Numbered from the stretch's first letter, positions 17,221 through 24,974 are shown. The stretch is DNA of 64,000 bases from Singulisphaera sp. GP187 (GCF_900129635.1 NZ_FSRB01000001.1:4317501-4381500), one strand, 5' to 3'. Numbers and translations are program-made. The notes: a model not told the origin generated them from the letters alone.

Positions 17221-18684
17221 TTGATCAAGCGTTTCGGTATTCCAGCGATTTTTGCTTCCATCGGCAAATCTCTTCCAGCCCTCATTGCGTTGGCGGCTCT
17301 TTGTGTCGCGTGCGTTTCCACGACTCGCGCCCATGTGACGCTTATCAAGATCGGCGACGGCGTAGTCGATGCCTCCGCATTGACATTTCGGGCAGACCCG
17401 CCGAACGTGAACGGCGCGACCTTCCAGCAGGACGCAGTTCACACGTTCGCTGACTGGCAATACGTGGTGTATTACGACGGGGAGCGCCATGCCTGCATCG
17501 CCAGGCGTCACTTGCCCGGCGGCTCCTGGCAGGTGATCCGCCTTCTCGATTACCACTTCAAGAGCAACGACGGGCACAACGTGATTTCCCTCGGGATCTG
17601 CGCCAGGGACGGCACCATCCATCTGGCGTTCGATCATCACGTCAGCCCATTGCATTATCGGGTTTCGAAAGCAGGCGTGGCGACGCATCCCGATGAAGTC
17701 ACCTGGTCCGCTTCTCTCTTTGGCCCGGTCCGCTCCGACCTGGAAGAGGGCAAGCCGATCGTCATCACCTATCCCCGCTTCTGGTCTACGCCCGATGGCG
17801 GACTGCAGTTCCACTATCGCCGCGGCAATTCGGGCAACGGGGACAACATGCTCGTTGACTACCAGGCCGAGAACGGCAAATGGTCGAACACCCGGCAGAT
17901 CGATTCCCGTGCCGGAGAATACCGCGATGAGATGGGATCGAGCCCCCATCGCAACGCATATCCGAACGGCTACGATTACGATTCGGCGGGGAGACTCCAG
18001 GCCACCTGGGTCTGGCGTGAGAGCGCCGTTGGAGTGAATCACGACCTCTGTTATGGCTATTCCGACGATCGCGGAAACACCTGGTTCAACGATCTCGGGC
18101 AGCGGATCCAGGGGCCGGCACGCATCGACACTCCCTTTCTGGCAGTAGAGCACATCACCCTGCGCCAGGGGCTGATGAACAACCAGGCACAGGCTATCGA
18201 TTCCAAAAATCGCATTCACGTGGTGATGTGGTTCTCTTCCACCACGACCAGTCTAACGGCAAAAGGCGGAGAGCTTCTGGGGCCGCCGGCCGACCGACGG
18301 TTTCACCACTTTTGGCGTGAAGCTCCAGGCATCTGGCATGATGACGTGATTCCATGGGTGGCCGGCTCTCGGCCGCGGATGTACATTGACACTCATGATA
18401 ACCTGTTCCTCATCTATGGCCGGTTGCATACCGGTGCGGCCCTGGTAGGGGGCTACTATGCGCCGAGCGACCTGGTGATTGCCACCGCGAGTGCTCGCAA
18501 TCGATGGCAGGATTGGTCCATCGTGAAGGAGGAAAAAGGCCCCTTCATCAATGAGATGCTCGCAGACCCCACGCGCTGGAAGGCAGACAAAATCATGTCG
18601 GTGCTCGTGCAGGACAAGCCAAAGTCACCAGGCACGCCATCACCGTTGCGCATCATCGATTACCGCTTCAGCGAAGAACCCTGA
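17221..18684 (+). CDS. Secreted BNR-4 family beta-propeller protein
   Basis: About 487 aa from a TTG at 17221, chosen because GGTGGAG lies 7 nt before it and a signal peptide follows directly (LPALIALAALCVACVSTTRA). The frame is open upstream to 17032, but that part is not signal-like. The mature protein has the repeated-blade pattern of the BNR-4 family: HTFADWQYVVYYDG, GHNVISLGICARDGTIHLAFDHHVSPLHYR, WRESAVGVNHDLCYGYSDDRGNTW, DSKNRIHVVMW. The family includes proteins related to ulvan and other polysaccharide lyases, so a role in uronic-acid polysaccharide breakdown is possible (inference). It is flanked by repeats and has lower GC than its neighbours, which suggests acquisition. Confidence 0.78.
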   Translation: MIKRFGIPAIFASIGKSLPALIALAALCVACVSTTRAHVTLIKIGDGVVDASALTFRADPPNVNGATFQQDAVHTFADWQYVVYYDGERHACIARRHLPGGSWQVIRLLDYHFKSNDGHNVISLGICARDGTIHLAFDHHVSPLHYRVSKAGVATHPDEVTWSASLFGPVRSDLEEGKPIVITYPRFWSTPDGGLQFHYRRGNSGNGDNMLVDYQAENGKWSNTRQIDSRAGEYRDEMGSSPHRNAYPNGYDYDSAGRLQATWVWRESAVGVNHDLCYGYSDDRGNTWFNDLGQRIQGPARIDTPFLAVEHITLRQGLMNNQAQAIDSKNRIHVVMWFSSTTTSLTAKGGELLGPPADRRFHHFWREAPGIWHDDVIPWVAGSRPRMYIDTHDNLFLIYGRLHTGAALVGGYYAPSDLVIATASARNRWQDWSIVKEEKGPFINEMLADPTRWKADKIMSVLVQDKPKSPGTPSPLRIIDYRFSEEP

Positions 18685-18728
18685 GCGGCGCTCGGAGGCG
18701 GGTCCCGCGATGTCGAAACGAGAGGCGA

Positions 18729-18750
18729 AAAAAGGGGTCGGGAGTCGTTT
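18729..18750. repeat. REP-like motif
   Basis: AAAAAAGGGGTCGGGAGTCG followed by TTTC, identical to 21245-21266. It lies just before the dispersed TIR element. Confidence 0.6.
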
Positions 18751-18768
18751 CGGGGTCGGAGTCCTCCC

Positions 18769-18862
18769 GGCCATGCACCTCAATCCTCAATTGGGAGGTC
18801 CGTGAGATTCGGCAAAGATGGGTGCCCAGGCTCCCCGTCTTATCCTCTTTAGGTGCCTGGCT
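18769..18862. repeat. Dispersed short TIR element, copy 1
   Basis: About 94 bp. The ends are GGCCATGCACCT and AGGTGCCTGGC (imperfect inverted repeat of GCCAGGCACCT). Inside are CAATTGGGAGG and CTCTTTAGGTGCCTGGCTAC. Copies 2 and 3 are at 22928-23040 and 24669-24780. It is non-coding, and the size and termini suggest a MITE. Confidence 0.7.
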
Positions 18863-18872
18863 ACTAATCCCC

Positions 18873-18985
18873 CCGGGATGTCGGGTTCGCCCGCAAGGCG
18901 TTCCGCTCCACGTACCGGCACACGGTGAGCAAGTGCTCGTCGTCTTGCACCGGAAACGACTGGAATCGTCCCTGGTAGAGCGGGC
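18873..18985 (-). pseudogene. Internal fragment of a RAYT transposase
   Basis: Near-identical to an internal segment of the RAYT at 21311-21880 and 23051-23630 (CGTTCCGCTCCACGTACCGG, GAGCAAGTGCTCGTCGTCTT; codes YVERNALRAN and DDEHLLTV on the minus strand). It begins directly after the dispersed element and stops at GGCCAGT, where a truncated REP-like CGACCCCTTTT follows. Confidence 0.85.
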
Positions 18986-19019
18986 CAGTCGACCCCTTTT
19001 CTGCCCGTCGCCCGCCGGC

Positions 19020-20306
19020 TCAGGTCGCCAGGCCGGCGGCTTTCAGGGCGTTTGCCATCGCCTCGGTGCCGCTCGCGACGAGGACCTTCATCCGGCCCTC
19101 CGACATGTCGAAGTCGAGCGTGTCGTAACCCTTCACGGGGATCCGGCAGAGGATGGTGCCGGCCGGCGACTCGTCGATCGCCTCCTGGTCCCACGCGCCC
19201 TGCATGGTGGCCATGAGCCGCGACATGCTCTGATAGGCCGGCATCTTGTCCGCCATCTTCTCCTTCTCCTCCTGCTGCGGGACGCCCGGGATGTCGAGCG
19301 TCTCGTCGAGGAGCAGGCCGAGCGTGCGGGTGCTCGTGTCGTCGCGGAACGGGCCGAGAACGCCCGTGGCAGCCCGCTGCCGGTCGTCCAGCAGGTACTT
19401 CAACGGGAAGTTCGAAAGAACGCCGCCGTCGACAACGCGGTGGCCCGCATTGTTCTCGTCCCACATCGGCTTGCCCCGGTACGGGCCCCACGAGGGCGAC
19501 CACTCGACCTCCGGCCAGACGAGCGGGATGCCCATCGACATCCGCACCGCCGAAACCAGCGGCACCCCGGGCGCCGTGTGGTGGTTGAGAACCAGCGACT
19601 TCTTCGCCGTGACGTCGGTCGCCACCACCGAGAGCTGGATGCCCCGCGCCAACGAGACCCTGTGGAACTCGCCCAGCGTGATGTTCTTCGACAGCTTCAG
19701 TTCCTCGAGCCGCTCCCCCATCCAGTCAGTGAAGGCCTTGTCGGTCGCGACCGCGCCGTTGGAGAGGAGCGACAGGCCGTGACCTACGTACAGTTTCATG
19801 TTCTCTTCCGAGAACTTGGGGTTAAACTTGCCGACCGGCTCGAGCAACTTGCAGGCCTTCATGATCGACGCCGTGAAGAGCGACCACGCCCCGGGGAGCA
19901 TCATCGCGAAGAATTTGTCGCCAGCGGACAGGGTCCCGGTCGTCCTTGTGAAGGGCGGGGGGGCAATCTCTTCGGGCGGGGCGAGGAACTGGTTGAAGCG
20001 GTGCTGTCCCTGGGGGGTGCGCTCGGTGAGGATCTCCAGGAGGCGCTTTGGCTGGTAGCCGGCCGCCAGCAGTGTCGCGCTGATCGCGCCCGCCGAGCTG
20101 CCGATCATCCGACGGTAGGAGAACCCGTTATCGCTCAGCACCCTCGCCGCCCCGGCCAGCGCGGCGCCCTTGATCCCGCCCCCCTCGAAGACCACGTCGA
20201 GCACGCCGCCACTCCTCGGTGCGCCGAACGCCCGGGAGGCCGCCGGCAGGGCGCACGCCAGGGAGAGCTGGGCCGCGGAAATCTTCATCGCGTCGCGTCG
20301 CGTCAT
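19020..20306 (-). CDS. Patatin-like phospholipase with Tat-type signal
   Basis: 428 aa from the ATG at 20306 (GGAGAGAGG upstream). The N terminus MTRRDAMKISAAQLSLACAL is a twin-arginine-like signal ending near SRAFGA. The patatin core has the oxyanion motif EGGGIKGAALAG (about 41-52), the nucleophile elbow GSSAGAIS (Ser71) and the catalytic aspartate in VVDGGVLSNFP (about 285). Lys/Arg-rich loops and a C-terminal tail GYDTLDFDMSEGRMKVLVASG follow. It is expected to be a periplasmic or envelope serine lipase acting on phospholipids or acyl esters. The frame is open further upstream, but without family similarity or a ribosome-binding site. It stands alone between repeats. Confidence 0.88.
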   Translation of the reverse strand: MTRRDAMKISAAQLSLACALPAASRAFGAPRSGGVLDVVFEGGGIKGAALAGAARVLSDNGFSYRRMIGSSAGAISATLLAAGYQPKRLLEILTERTPQGQHRFNQFLAPPEEIAPPPFTRTTGTLSAGDKFFAMMLPGAWSLFTASIMKACKLLEPVGKFNPKFSEENMKLYVGHGLSLLSNGAVATDKAFTDWMGERLEELKLSKNITLGEFHRVSLARGIQLSVVATDVTAKKSLVLNHHTAPGVPLVSAVRMSMGIPLVWPEVEWSPSWGPYRGKPMWDENNAGHRVVDGGVLSNFPLKYLLDDRQRAATGVLGPFRDDTSTRTLGLLLDETLDIPGVPQQEEKEKMADKMPAYQSMSRLMATMQGAWDQEAIDESPAGTILCRIPVKGYDTLDFDMSEGRMKVLVASGTEAMANALKAAGLAT

Positions 20307-20539
20307 CGAGATGATCCTCTCTCCAATCGTTGTTCGAGCGTCATTGCGAATCGGCCTGGGAAACCGGTCGGGGGCTGCCGGAACGCGGCGGGACCTGCCT
20401 CCCGAACACAAGATCGGAACCCGGTGGCGTGGCTGTCTCGACGGAACGCTGATCGGGACGATCCTCGTTGCGTTTAAAAGCCGAACCCGGCCCGCCGCAC
20501 CTTGCGCGGCCACGCGGGCGGGAGACAACCTCTTGCCTT

Positions 20540-20935
20540 CACCAATTTGCGGGCGTGAAGCCCCTGCCTTCAGGCATGGGGAGGTAAGCCCACCTCCGGA
20601 TTTGTGGGATTCGGACAACCCAGTTGACGCACGGACACCGATTCGTACCATGGGTTGGTGGGAACTGGCTTCGGCAAGGTGGACGCCGGGTTGGAGGGAG
20701 AGGCCCTCCGTAAAAAGCCAGCCTGAAGGACAAGGCAAGAAGGTTCATTAGGCACTCCTCTCCGGAGCACCGGCTACGAACCTCCAAGCCATCCGGTCGC
20801 AAGACCGGGTACAGGCCGTAGAGGGATCGCAGTAAGCCGGCCTGAACTGGACGGTGGGCCCCAAGGAAGTGGTCGGGCCAGCGGGCCAACACCGATCTGG
20901 AAAGCCCCTCCTTTCAAGGATGGGGTCGCTTACTG
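20540..20935 (+). mobile_element. Possible IS605/IS1341-type right-end (TnpB omega-RNA-like) relic
   Basis: Two hairpins have the form expected at the right end of TnpB-carrying elements: GAAGCCCCTGCCTTCAGGCA then TGGGGAGGT near 20556-20585, and GAAAGCCCCTCCTTTCAAGG then ATGGGGTCGCTTAC near 20899-20935. The stretch between them includes GCAGTAAGCCGGCCTGAACT and GGACGGTGGGCCCC, resembling the structured non-coding tail of such elements (from memory). No TnpB coding sequence is found, so this is a solo end or a decayed copy. Confidence 0.4.
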
Positions 20936-21244
20936 CCCTTCGTGCTGATTCCGGCCGTCGGGTCGCTGGAATCTCGACAGCGGTTGTGTGGCACGACGAC
21001 ACCCTACGTTCGCAAACGCCGACTTTTGCGCCTTCTACTTATTCCCATTGATATCTTAACGTGGGCAAGCGCCCTTGAGTCAAGAAAAATCCTTGCATCG
21101 ACCGCACATGCAGTGGACATCTTGAAAGTTGGTGGAATTTTTGTACACAAGAGTGAAATCGGTGACTTCCGAGGAAAACCCGCCAATGGGACTGGAGTCC
21201 ACCCATGCCATCCAACCCCCGATCCCCCGAGAGGCAAGCCGGTC
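20936..21244. other. Intergenic, no gene seen
   Basis: No frame with family similarity or a ribosome-binding site. It is AT-richer than the surroundings around 21000-21170, as expected for DNA of other origin. Confidence 0.4.
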
Positions 21245-21275
21245 GAAAAAAGGGGTCGGGAGTCGTTTCTGGCGT
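21245..21275. repeat. REP-like motif next to RAYT remnant A
   Basis: AAAAAAGGGGTCGGGAGTCG then TTTCTGGCG, placed just downstream of the RAYT stop codon on the minus strand. RAYT transposases act on REP sequences, so this is a candidate cognate repeat. Confidence 0.6.
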
Positions 21276-21311
21276 CGCGTCGTTTGAATTCCCGTTTACC
21301 CTGGGGATTTC

Positions 21312-21889
21312 CTCGGACGGCCCCGGCCACGCAGGGTCGATCCCAGGCTCAGCGTTTTCGCGGTGTCCTGCTGCCAGCGGGCCTCGCCGAAGGGCGTTCC
21401 GCGGACCACCGAGCGGCGGAGGGCCTGCAGCTCCGCTTCGGTTCCCGGCTGGTTCACGAACGCGGTCCACTGCCGAGGACGGGGGACCGGCCAGGTGTCT
21501 GCCAGAGTCACCGAGGGGACTTGCTGCCGGCGCTGCCAGAGACTTCCCCACCGCCAGTCCTCAGCCCGGGATGTCAGGTTCGCCCGCAAGGCGTTCCGCT
21601 CCACGTACCGGCTCACGGTGAGCAAGTGCTCATCGTCTGGCACCGGAAACGACTTGAATCGTCCCTGGTAGAGCGGACCAGTTCCCGATGTGTGATGCGC
21701 GGCGTGCCAGCGCGGCGTGTGCGTCACGGTGAGCCACCGCAAATACTCGGAGAGGTCGCCGTCGTGCTCCGGCCAGAGCACCAGATGCCAATGATCGGGC
21801 ATGACGCAAAAACAGTGCACCCGCATCGGAATCTGGTCCCGGGCCTCTTCCAGCACGCGCTCGAACGCGGCGGAGTCGCCGTAGTTCCT
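21312..21889 (-). pseudogene. 5'-truncated RAYT transposase, copy A
   Basis: Reads from about GDSAAFERVLEEA through the HUH motif MPDHWHLVLWP, the LSEYLRWLTVTHTPRWH helix, GPLYQGRFKSFPV, and YVERNALRANL (candidate nucleophilic tyrosine) to GRGRPRKSPG and a stop. About the first 40 residues of the family are missing: the coding sequence starts abruptly just after the toxin stop codon at a TTCCGTAAGGAA palindrome. A GTG at 21856 could start a 186-aa product, but without the first catalytic strand. Confidence 0.85.
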
Positions 21890-21896
21890 TACGGAA

Positions 21897-22229
21897 CTAG
21901 CCGAAGAGGTCCGAGTGCGAGCCGGTCCGGGCGAGGATCAGTTCCGTCTCGGTCGTCTGGTAGATCAGGACCCAGTCCGTGGCGAGGTGGCAATCGCGAA
22001 ATGACTTCCACTCGCCTTGCAGCGGGTGGTCGGCGAGTTGGCGGGGCAAGGGCAGTCGGGAGCAAAGCAGAACGATCGCGGTCCGGAGCCGGTCCGTGTC
22101 TTGGCCTCGCTTCCGCATCCGAGCCACGTCCCGCTCGAATTGCTTCGTGGTCGACGGCGTCAGTGGCGGCCGGGGGGCGGGTTCTGGTTCCGGGGCCTTG
22201 GCCTTGGGCGGACGCTTGGCCTTGGCCAC
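21897..22229 (-). CDS. yafQ: YafQ-family mRNA interferase toxin, copy A (intact)
   Basis: 110 aa from a GTG start 1 nt after the antitoxin stop codon. The RelE-fold residues of E. coli YafQ are present at matching spacing: His68 (DHPLQG), His81, Asp85 and Trp86 (CHLATDW), His105 (GSHSDLFG), Phe109. This is strong evidence for an active ribosome-dependent endoribonuclease. A Lys/Pro-rich N-terminal extension of about 22 residues precedes the domain. It is translationally coupled to the antitoxin. Its duplicate at 23640-23968 has lost the active site. Confidence 0.92.
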   Translation of the reverse strand: MAKAKRPPKAKAPEPEPAPRPPLTPSTTKQFERDVARMRKRGQDTDRLRTAIVLLCSRLPLPRQLADHPLQGEWKSFRDCHLATDWVLIYQTTETELILARTGSHSDLFG

Positions 22230-22230
22230 G

Positions 22231-22560
22231 TCAGAAGCCCAGTTCTTCGAACAACGCGGTCGGGTCGGCGTGGCGGGTCACCTGCCCGGCCTCCGCAGCC
22301 CGCATCGCCTCCCGGGTCGTGGCGTTGGGGATCACCACCGGGAACGGGAGCCCGTGGGCCAGGTCGATCTGGGTGTAGAACAGGCGGATCGCCTCGCTCG
22401 GATTCAGCCCGATGCGGTCCAGTACCTGCTCAACCCGCGCCTTCAAATCGGGCTCGACCCGGGCCCGGATCATGCCGGTGCGGCGTGCCCCGGGTACGTC
22501 CCGCGGGGCCGGCTTCGCCGCGATGGGGTTCGCCGCGGGCTTCGTCTTCGTCCTGGCCAT
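22231..22560 (-). CDS. dinJ: RelB/DinJ-family antitoxin, copy A
   Basis: 109 aa from the ATG at 22560 (GGAGG 10 nt upstream). After a basic linker, residues from MIRARVEPDLKARVEQVLDR form the ribbon-helix-helix DNA-binding domain with IGLNPSEAIRLFYTQID. The C-terminal part LPFPVVIPNATTREAMRAAE ... DPTALFEELGF is the DinJ toxin-wrapping tail. It should neutralise YafQ and repress the operon by binding the palindrome at 22602-22623. Confidence 0.92.
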   Translation of the reverse strand: MARTKTKPAANPIAAKPAPRDVPGARRTGMIRARVEPDLKARVEQVLDRIGLNPSEAIRLFYTQIDLAHGLPFPVVIPNATTREAMRAAEAGQVTRHADPTALFEELGF

Positions 22561-22601
22561 CGTCGTCAGCCTCCGTCGGGTCCAACCCGTGTGTGTCCCC
22601 A

Positions 22602-22623
22602 GTGTATCCCAATTGGGATACAC
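22602..22623. promoter_or_regulatory. Palindromic operator of TA module, copy A
   Basis: Perfect 22-bp palindrome, GTGTATCCCAATT and its complement, 42 nt upstream of the antitoxin start. It has the position and symmetry expected for a DinJ/YafQ autoregulatory site. It is conserved in copy B (24342-24361, 20 bp). Confidence 0.75.
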
Positions 22624-22713
22624 CGACAAGGGCGAGCGCGATCCCGCCCGGGGTGCGCATTAAATGCAACCCCCCGGCAACGCCTGCGGAGGGGCAACAC
22701 GGCGGCTTCGTAC

Positions 22714-22869
22714 TCACACTTCCTCGGCCGCGTCCCCCAGCCGGACGAACTCCCGGCAGCGGCAGATCCACACGCCCTCGAGCTCGACCTTGCGCACCTC
22801 GAGCCGCCAGAGCTGCACCGGTCCCCGCCAGCTGGAGATCGATCCGGCCAGCTCTTTGAGCCGTTTCAT
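22714..22869 (-). CDS. Conserved 51-aa protein upstream of TA module, copy A
   Basis: MKRLKELAGSISSWRGPVQL then WRLEVRKVELEGVWICRCRE and FVRLGDAAEEV. The ATG at 22869 follows GGAG about 10 nt upstream. Only one residue differs from copy B (Trp/Arg at 14). There is no family I recognise, and the two close cysteines (ICRC) do not form a full metal site. It is the first gene of the unit, 150 nt before the antitoxin, with the operator between them. Confidence 0.5.
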   Translation of the reverse strand: MKRLKELAGSISSWRGPVQLWRLEVRKVELEGVWICRCREFVRLGDAAEEV

Positions 22870-22927
22870 CGTGATGTCTCCGATAAGATTCGGAGAAGAT
22901 TCAAGCTCGGCAAACTCACAGAGTCCC

Positions 22928-23040
22928 CGGCCATGCACCTCAATTGGGAGGCCTGAGAGATTCAGAAAAGATGGGTGCCCACTCGCTCGGCTTGACGGAT
23001 TGCCCAGGCTCCCCATTTTATCCTCTTTAGGTGCCTGGCT
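22928..23040. repeat. Dispersed short TIR element, copy 2
   Basis: About 113 bp with ends GGCCATGCACCT and AGGTGCCTGGC. Compared with copy 1 it has an extra block CTCGCTCGGCTTGACGGATT. It is the right end of unit A. Confidence 0.75.
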
Positions 23041-23050
23041 ACTAATCCTG

Positions 23051-23630
23051 CCTCAGACGGCCCCGGCCACGCAGGGTCGATCCCAGGCTCAGCGTTTTCG
23101 CGGTGTCCTGCTGCCAGCGGGCCTCGCCGAAGGGCGTTCCACGGACCACCGAGCGGTGGAGGGCCTGCAGCTCCGCTTCGGTCTCCGGCTAGTTCACGAA
23201 CGCGGTCCACTGCCGAGGACGCGGGACCGGCCAGGCGTCTGCCAGAGTCACTGATGGGACTTGCTGCCGGCGCTGCCAGGGACCTCCCCACCGCCAGTCC
23301 TCAGCCCGGGATGTCGGGTTCGCCCGCAAGGCGTTCCGCTCCACGTACCGGCACACGGTGAGCAAGTGCTCGTCGTCTTGCACCGGAAACGACTGGAATC
23401 GTCCCTGGTAGAGCGGACCGGTCCCCGACGTGTGATGCGCGGCGTGCCAGCGCGGCGTGTGCGTCACGGTGAGCCACCGCAAATACTCGGAGAGGTCGCC
23501 GTCGTGCTCCGGCCAGAGCACCAGATGCCAATGATGGGGCATGACGCAGAAACAGAGCACCCGCATCGGAATCTCATCCCGGGCCTCCTCCAGCACGCGC
23601 TCGAACGCGGCGGAGTCGCCTTCGTTCCTT
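23051..23630 (-). pseudogene. RAYT transposase remnant, copy B
   Basis: Same fragment as copy A, with an in-frame stop at about 23189 (TAG in GAACTAGCCGG, where copy A reads NQPG) and loss of the natural RPRKSPG end, because unit A's dispersed element follows. The HUH motif here reads MPHHWHLVLWP. Confidence 0.88.
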
Positions 23631-23639
23631 ACGGAACTA

Positions 23640-23968
23640 GCCGAAAAGGTCCGAGTGCGAGCCGGTCCGGGCGAGGATCAGTTCCGTCTCGGTCGTCTGG
23701 TAGATCAGGACCCAGTCCGGGGCGAGTGGCAATCGCGAAATGACTTCCACTCGCCTTGCAGCGGGTGGTCGGCGAGTTGGCGGGGCAAGGGCAGTCGGGA
23801 GCAAAGCAGCACGATCGCGGTCCGGAGCCGGTCCATGTCCTGGCCTCGCTTCCGCATCCGAGCCACCTCCCGCTCGAATTGCTTCGTGGTCGACGGCGTC
23901 AGTGGCGGCCGGGGGGCGGGTTCTGGTTCCGGGGCCTTGGCCTTGGGCGGACGCTTTGCCTTGGCCAC
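23640..23968 (-). pseudogene. yafQ: YafQ-family toxin, copy B, frameshifted
   Basis: Identical start to copy A through FRDCH, then a single-base deletion near 23726 (GCGAGTGG where copy A has GCGAGGTGG) shifts the frame to SPRTGS and a stop. The product of 87 aa loses the equivalents of Asp85, Trp86, His105 and Phe109, so it cannot be an active RNase. The rest of the toxin sequence is still present downstream, so the mutation is recent. Confidence 0.92.
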
Positions 23969-23969
23969 G

Positions 23970-24299
23970 TCAGAAGCCCAACTCTTCGAACAACGCGGTC
24001 GGGTCGGCGTGGCGGGTCACCTGCCCGGCCTCCGCGGCCCGCATCGCCTCCCGGGTCGTGGCGTTGGGGATCACCACCGGGAACGGGAGCCCGTGGGCCA
24101 GGTCGATCTGGGTGTAGAACAGGCGGATCGCCTCGCTCGGATTCAGCCCGATGCGGTCCAGCACCTGCTCAACCCGCGCCTTCAAATCGGGCTCGACCCG
24201 GGCCCGGATCATGCCGGTGCGGCGTGCCCCGGGTACGTCCCGCGGGGCCGGTTTCGCCGCGATGGGGTTCGCCGCGAGCTTCGTCTTCGTCCTTGCCAT
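23970..24299 (-). CDS. dinJ: RelB/DinJ-family antitoxin, copy B (orphaned)
   Basis: 109 aa, differing from copy A by Leu for Pro at position 8. Ribbon-helix-helix and toxin-binding tail are unchanged. With the linked toxin frameshifted, this copy should add to the antitoxin pool for the copy A toxin. Confidence 0.92.
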   Translation of the reverse strand: MARTKTKLAANPIAAKPAPRDVPGARRTGMIRARVEPDLKARVEQVLDRIGLNPSEAIRLFYTQIDLAHGLPFPVVIPNATTREAMRAAEAGQVTRHADPTALFEELGF

Positions 24300-24341
24300 C
24301 GTCGTCAGCCTCCGTCGGGCCCAACCCGTGCGTGCCCCAAT

Positions 24342-24361
24342 TGTATCCCAATTGGGATACA
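24342..24361. promoter_or_regulatory. Palindromic operator of TA module, copy B
   Basis: TGTATCCCAATTGGGATACA, a perfect 20-bp palindrome, 43 nt upstream of the copy B antitoxin. Confidence 0.75.
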
Positions 24362-24453
24362 CCGACAAGGGCGAGCGCGATCTCGCCCGGGGTGCGCATT
24401 CAATGCAACCCCCCGGCAACGCCTGCGGAGGGGGCAACACGGCGGCTTCGTAC

Positions 24454-24609
24454 TCACACTTCCTCGGCCGCGTCCCCCAGCCGGACGAACTCCCGGCAGC
24501 GGCAGATCCACACGCCCTCGAGCTCGACCTTGCGCACCTCGAGCCGCCAGAGCTGCACCGGTCCCCGCCGGCTGGAGATCGATCCGGCCAGCTCTTTGAG
24601 CCGTTTCAT
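24454..24609 (-). CDS. Conserved 51-aa protein upstream of TA module, copy B
   Basis: Same protein as 22714-22869 with Arg for Trp at position 14. The ribosome-binding site GGAG is retained. Function unknown. Confidence 0.48.
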   Translation of the reverse strand: MKRLKELAGSISSRRGPVQLWRLEVRKVELEGVWICRCREFVRLGDAAEEV

Positions 24610-24668
24610 CGTGAAGTCTCCGATAAGATTCGGAGAAAATTCAAGCTCGGCAAACTCACAGGGTCCCC

Positions 24669-24780
24669 GGCCATGCACCTCAATTGGGAGGTCTGGGGGA
24701 TTCGGCTAAAGATGGGTGCCCAATCGCTCGGCTTGACGGATTGCCCAGGCTCCCCGTTTCATCCTCTTTCGGTGCCTGGC
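24669..24780. repeat. Dispersed short TIR element, copy 3
   Basis: About 112 bp, closest to copy 2. The right end reads CTTTCGGTGCCTGGCTACTA. It ends unit B and the repeat-rich region. Confidence 0.75.
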
Positions 24781-24974
24781 TACTAATCCATCCCTGGTAT
24801 GCCCCGGACTTTGGGGATGTCCCCGACGGAGGAGCAACGCCGCGCAAATCGCGTGGGAGCCCGCATGCTCAACGGGGGGCGGCTTCCCAGAGCTTGACGC
24901 TCCGTCGATCGGGCATGGCCGCGCCGCCTCACAACCGGTGGGTCGACGAAGGCCGGTTCGACCGGGCTTGATGG

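Larger units (their letters stand above)
21311..23050. repeat. Tandem duplication unit A (about 1.74 kb)
   Basis: Runs from CCTCGGACGGCCCCGGCC to CTACTAATCC and is followed directly by unit B (23051-24790). It carries, on the minus strand, a 51-codon gene, a DinJ-like antitoxin, a YafQ-like toxin and a 5'-truncated RAYT, and ends with one dispersed TIR element. The offset between units is 1740 bp. Confidence 0.93.
23051..24790. repeat. Tandem duplication unit B (about 1.74 kb)
   Basis: Head-to-tail copy of unit A with scattered substitutions. It carries the same gene order, but the RAYT has an in-frame stop and the toxin has a 1-bp deletion. Confidence 0.93.

Noticed and set aside
17002..18219. 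405-codon minus-strand frame over the BNR-4 gene
   Set aside because: Most of it is antisense to the propeller gene. Only the last 60 residues look coding and are reported separately.
21000..24800. Plus-strand frames across both TA units
   Set aside because: They are antisense to the toxin, antitoxin and transposase genes and change frame at the indels between units.
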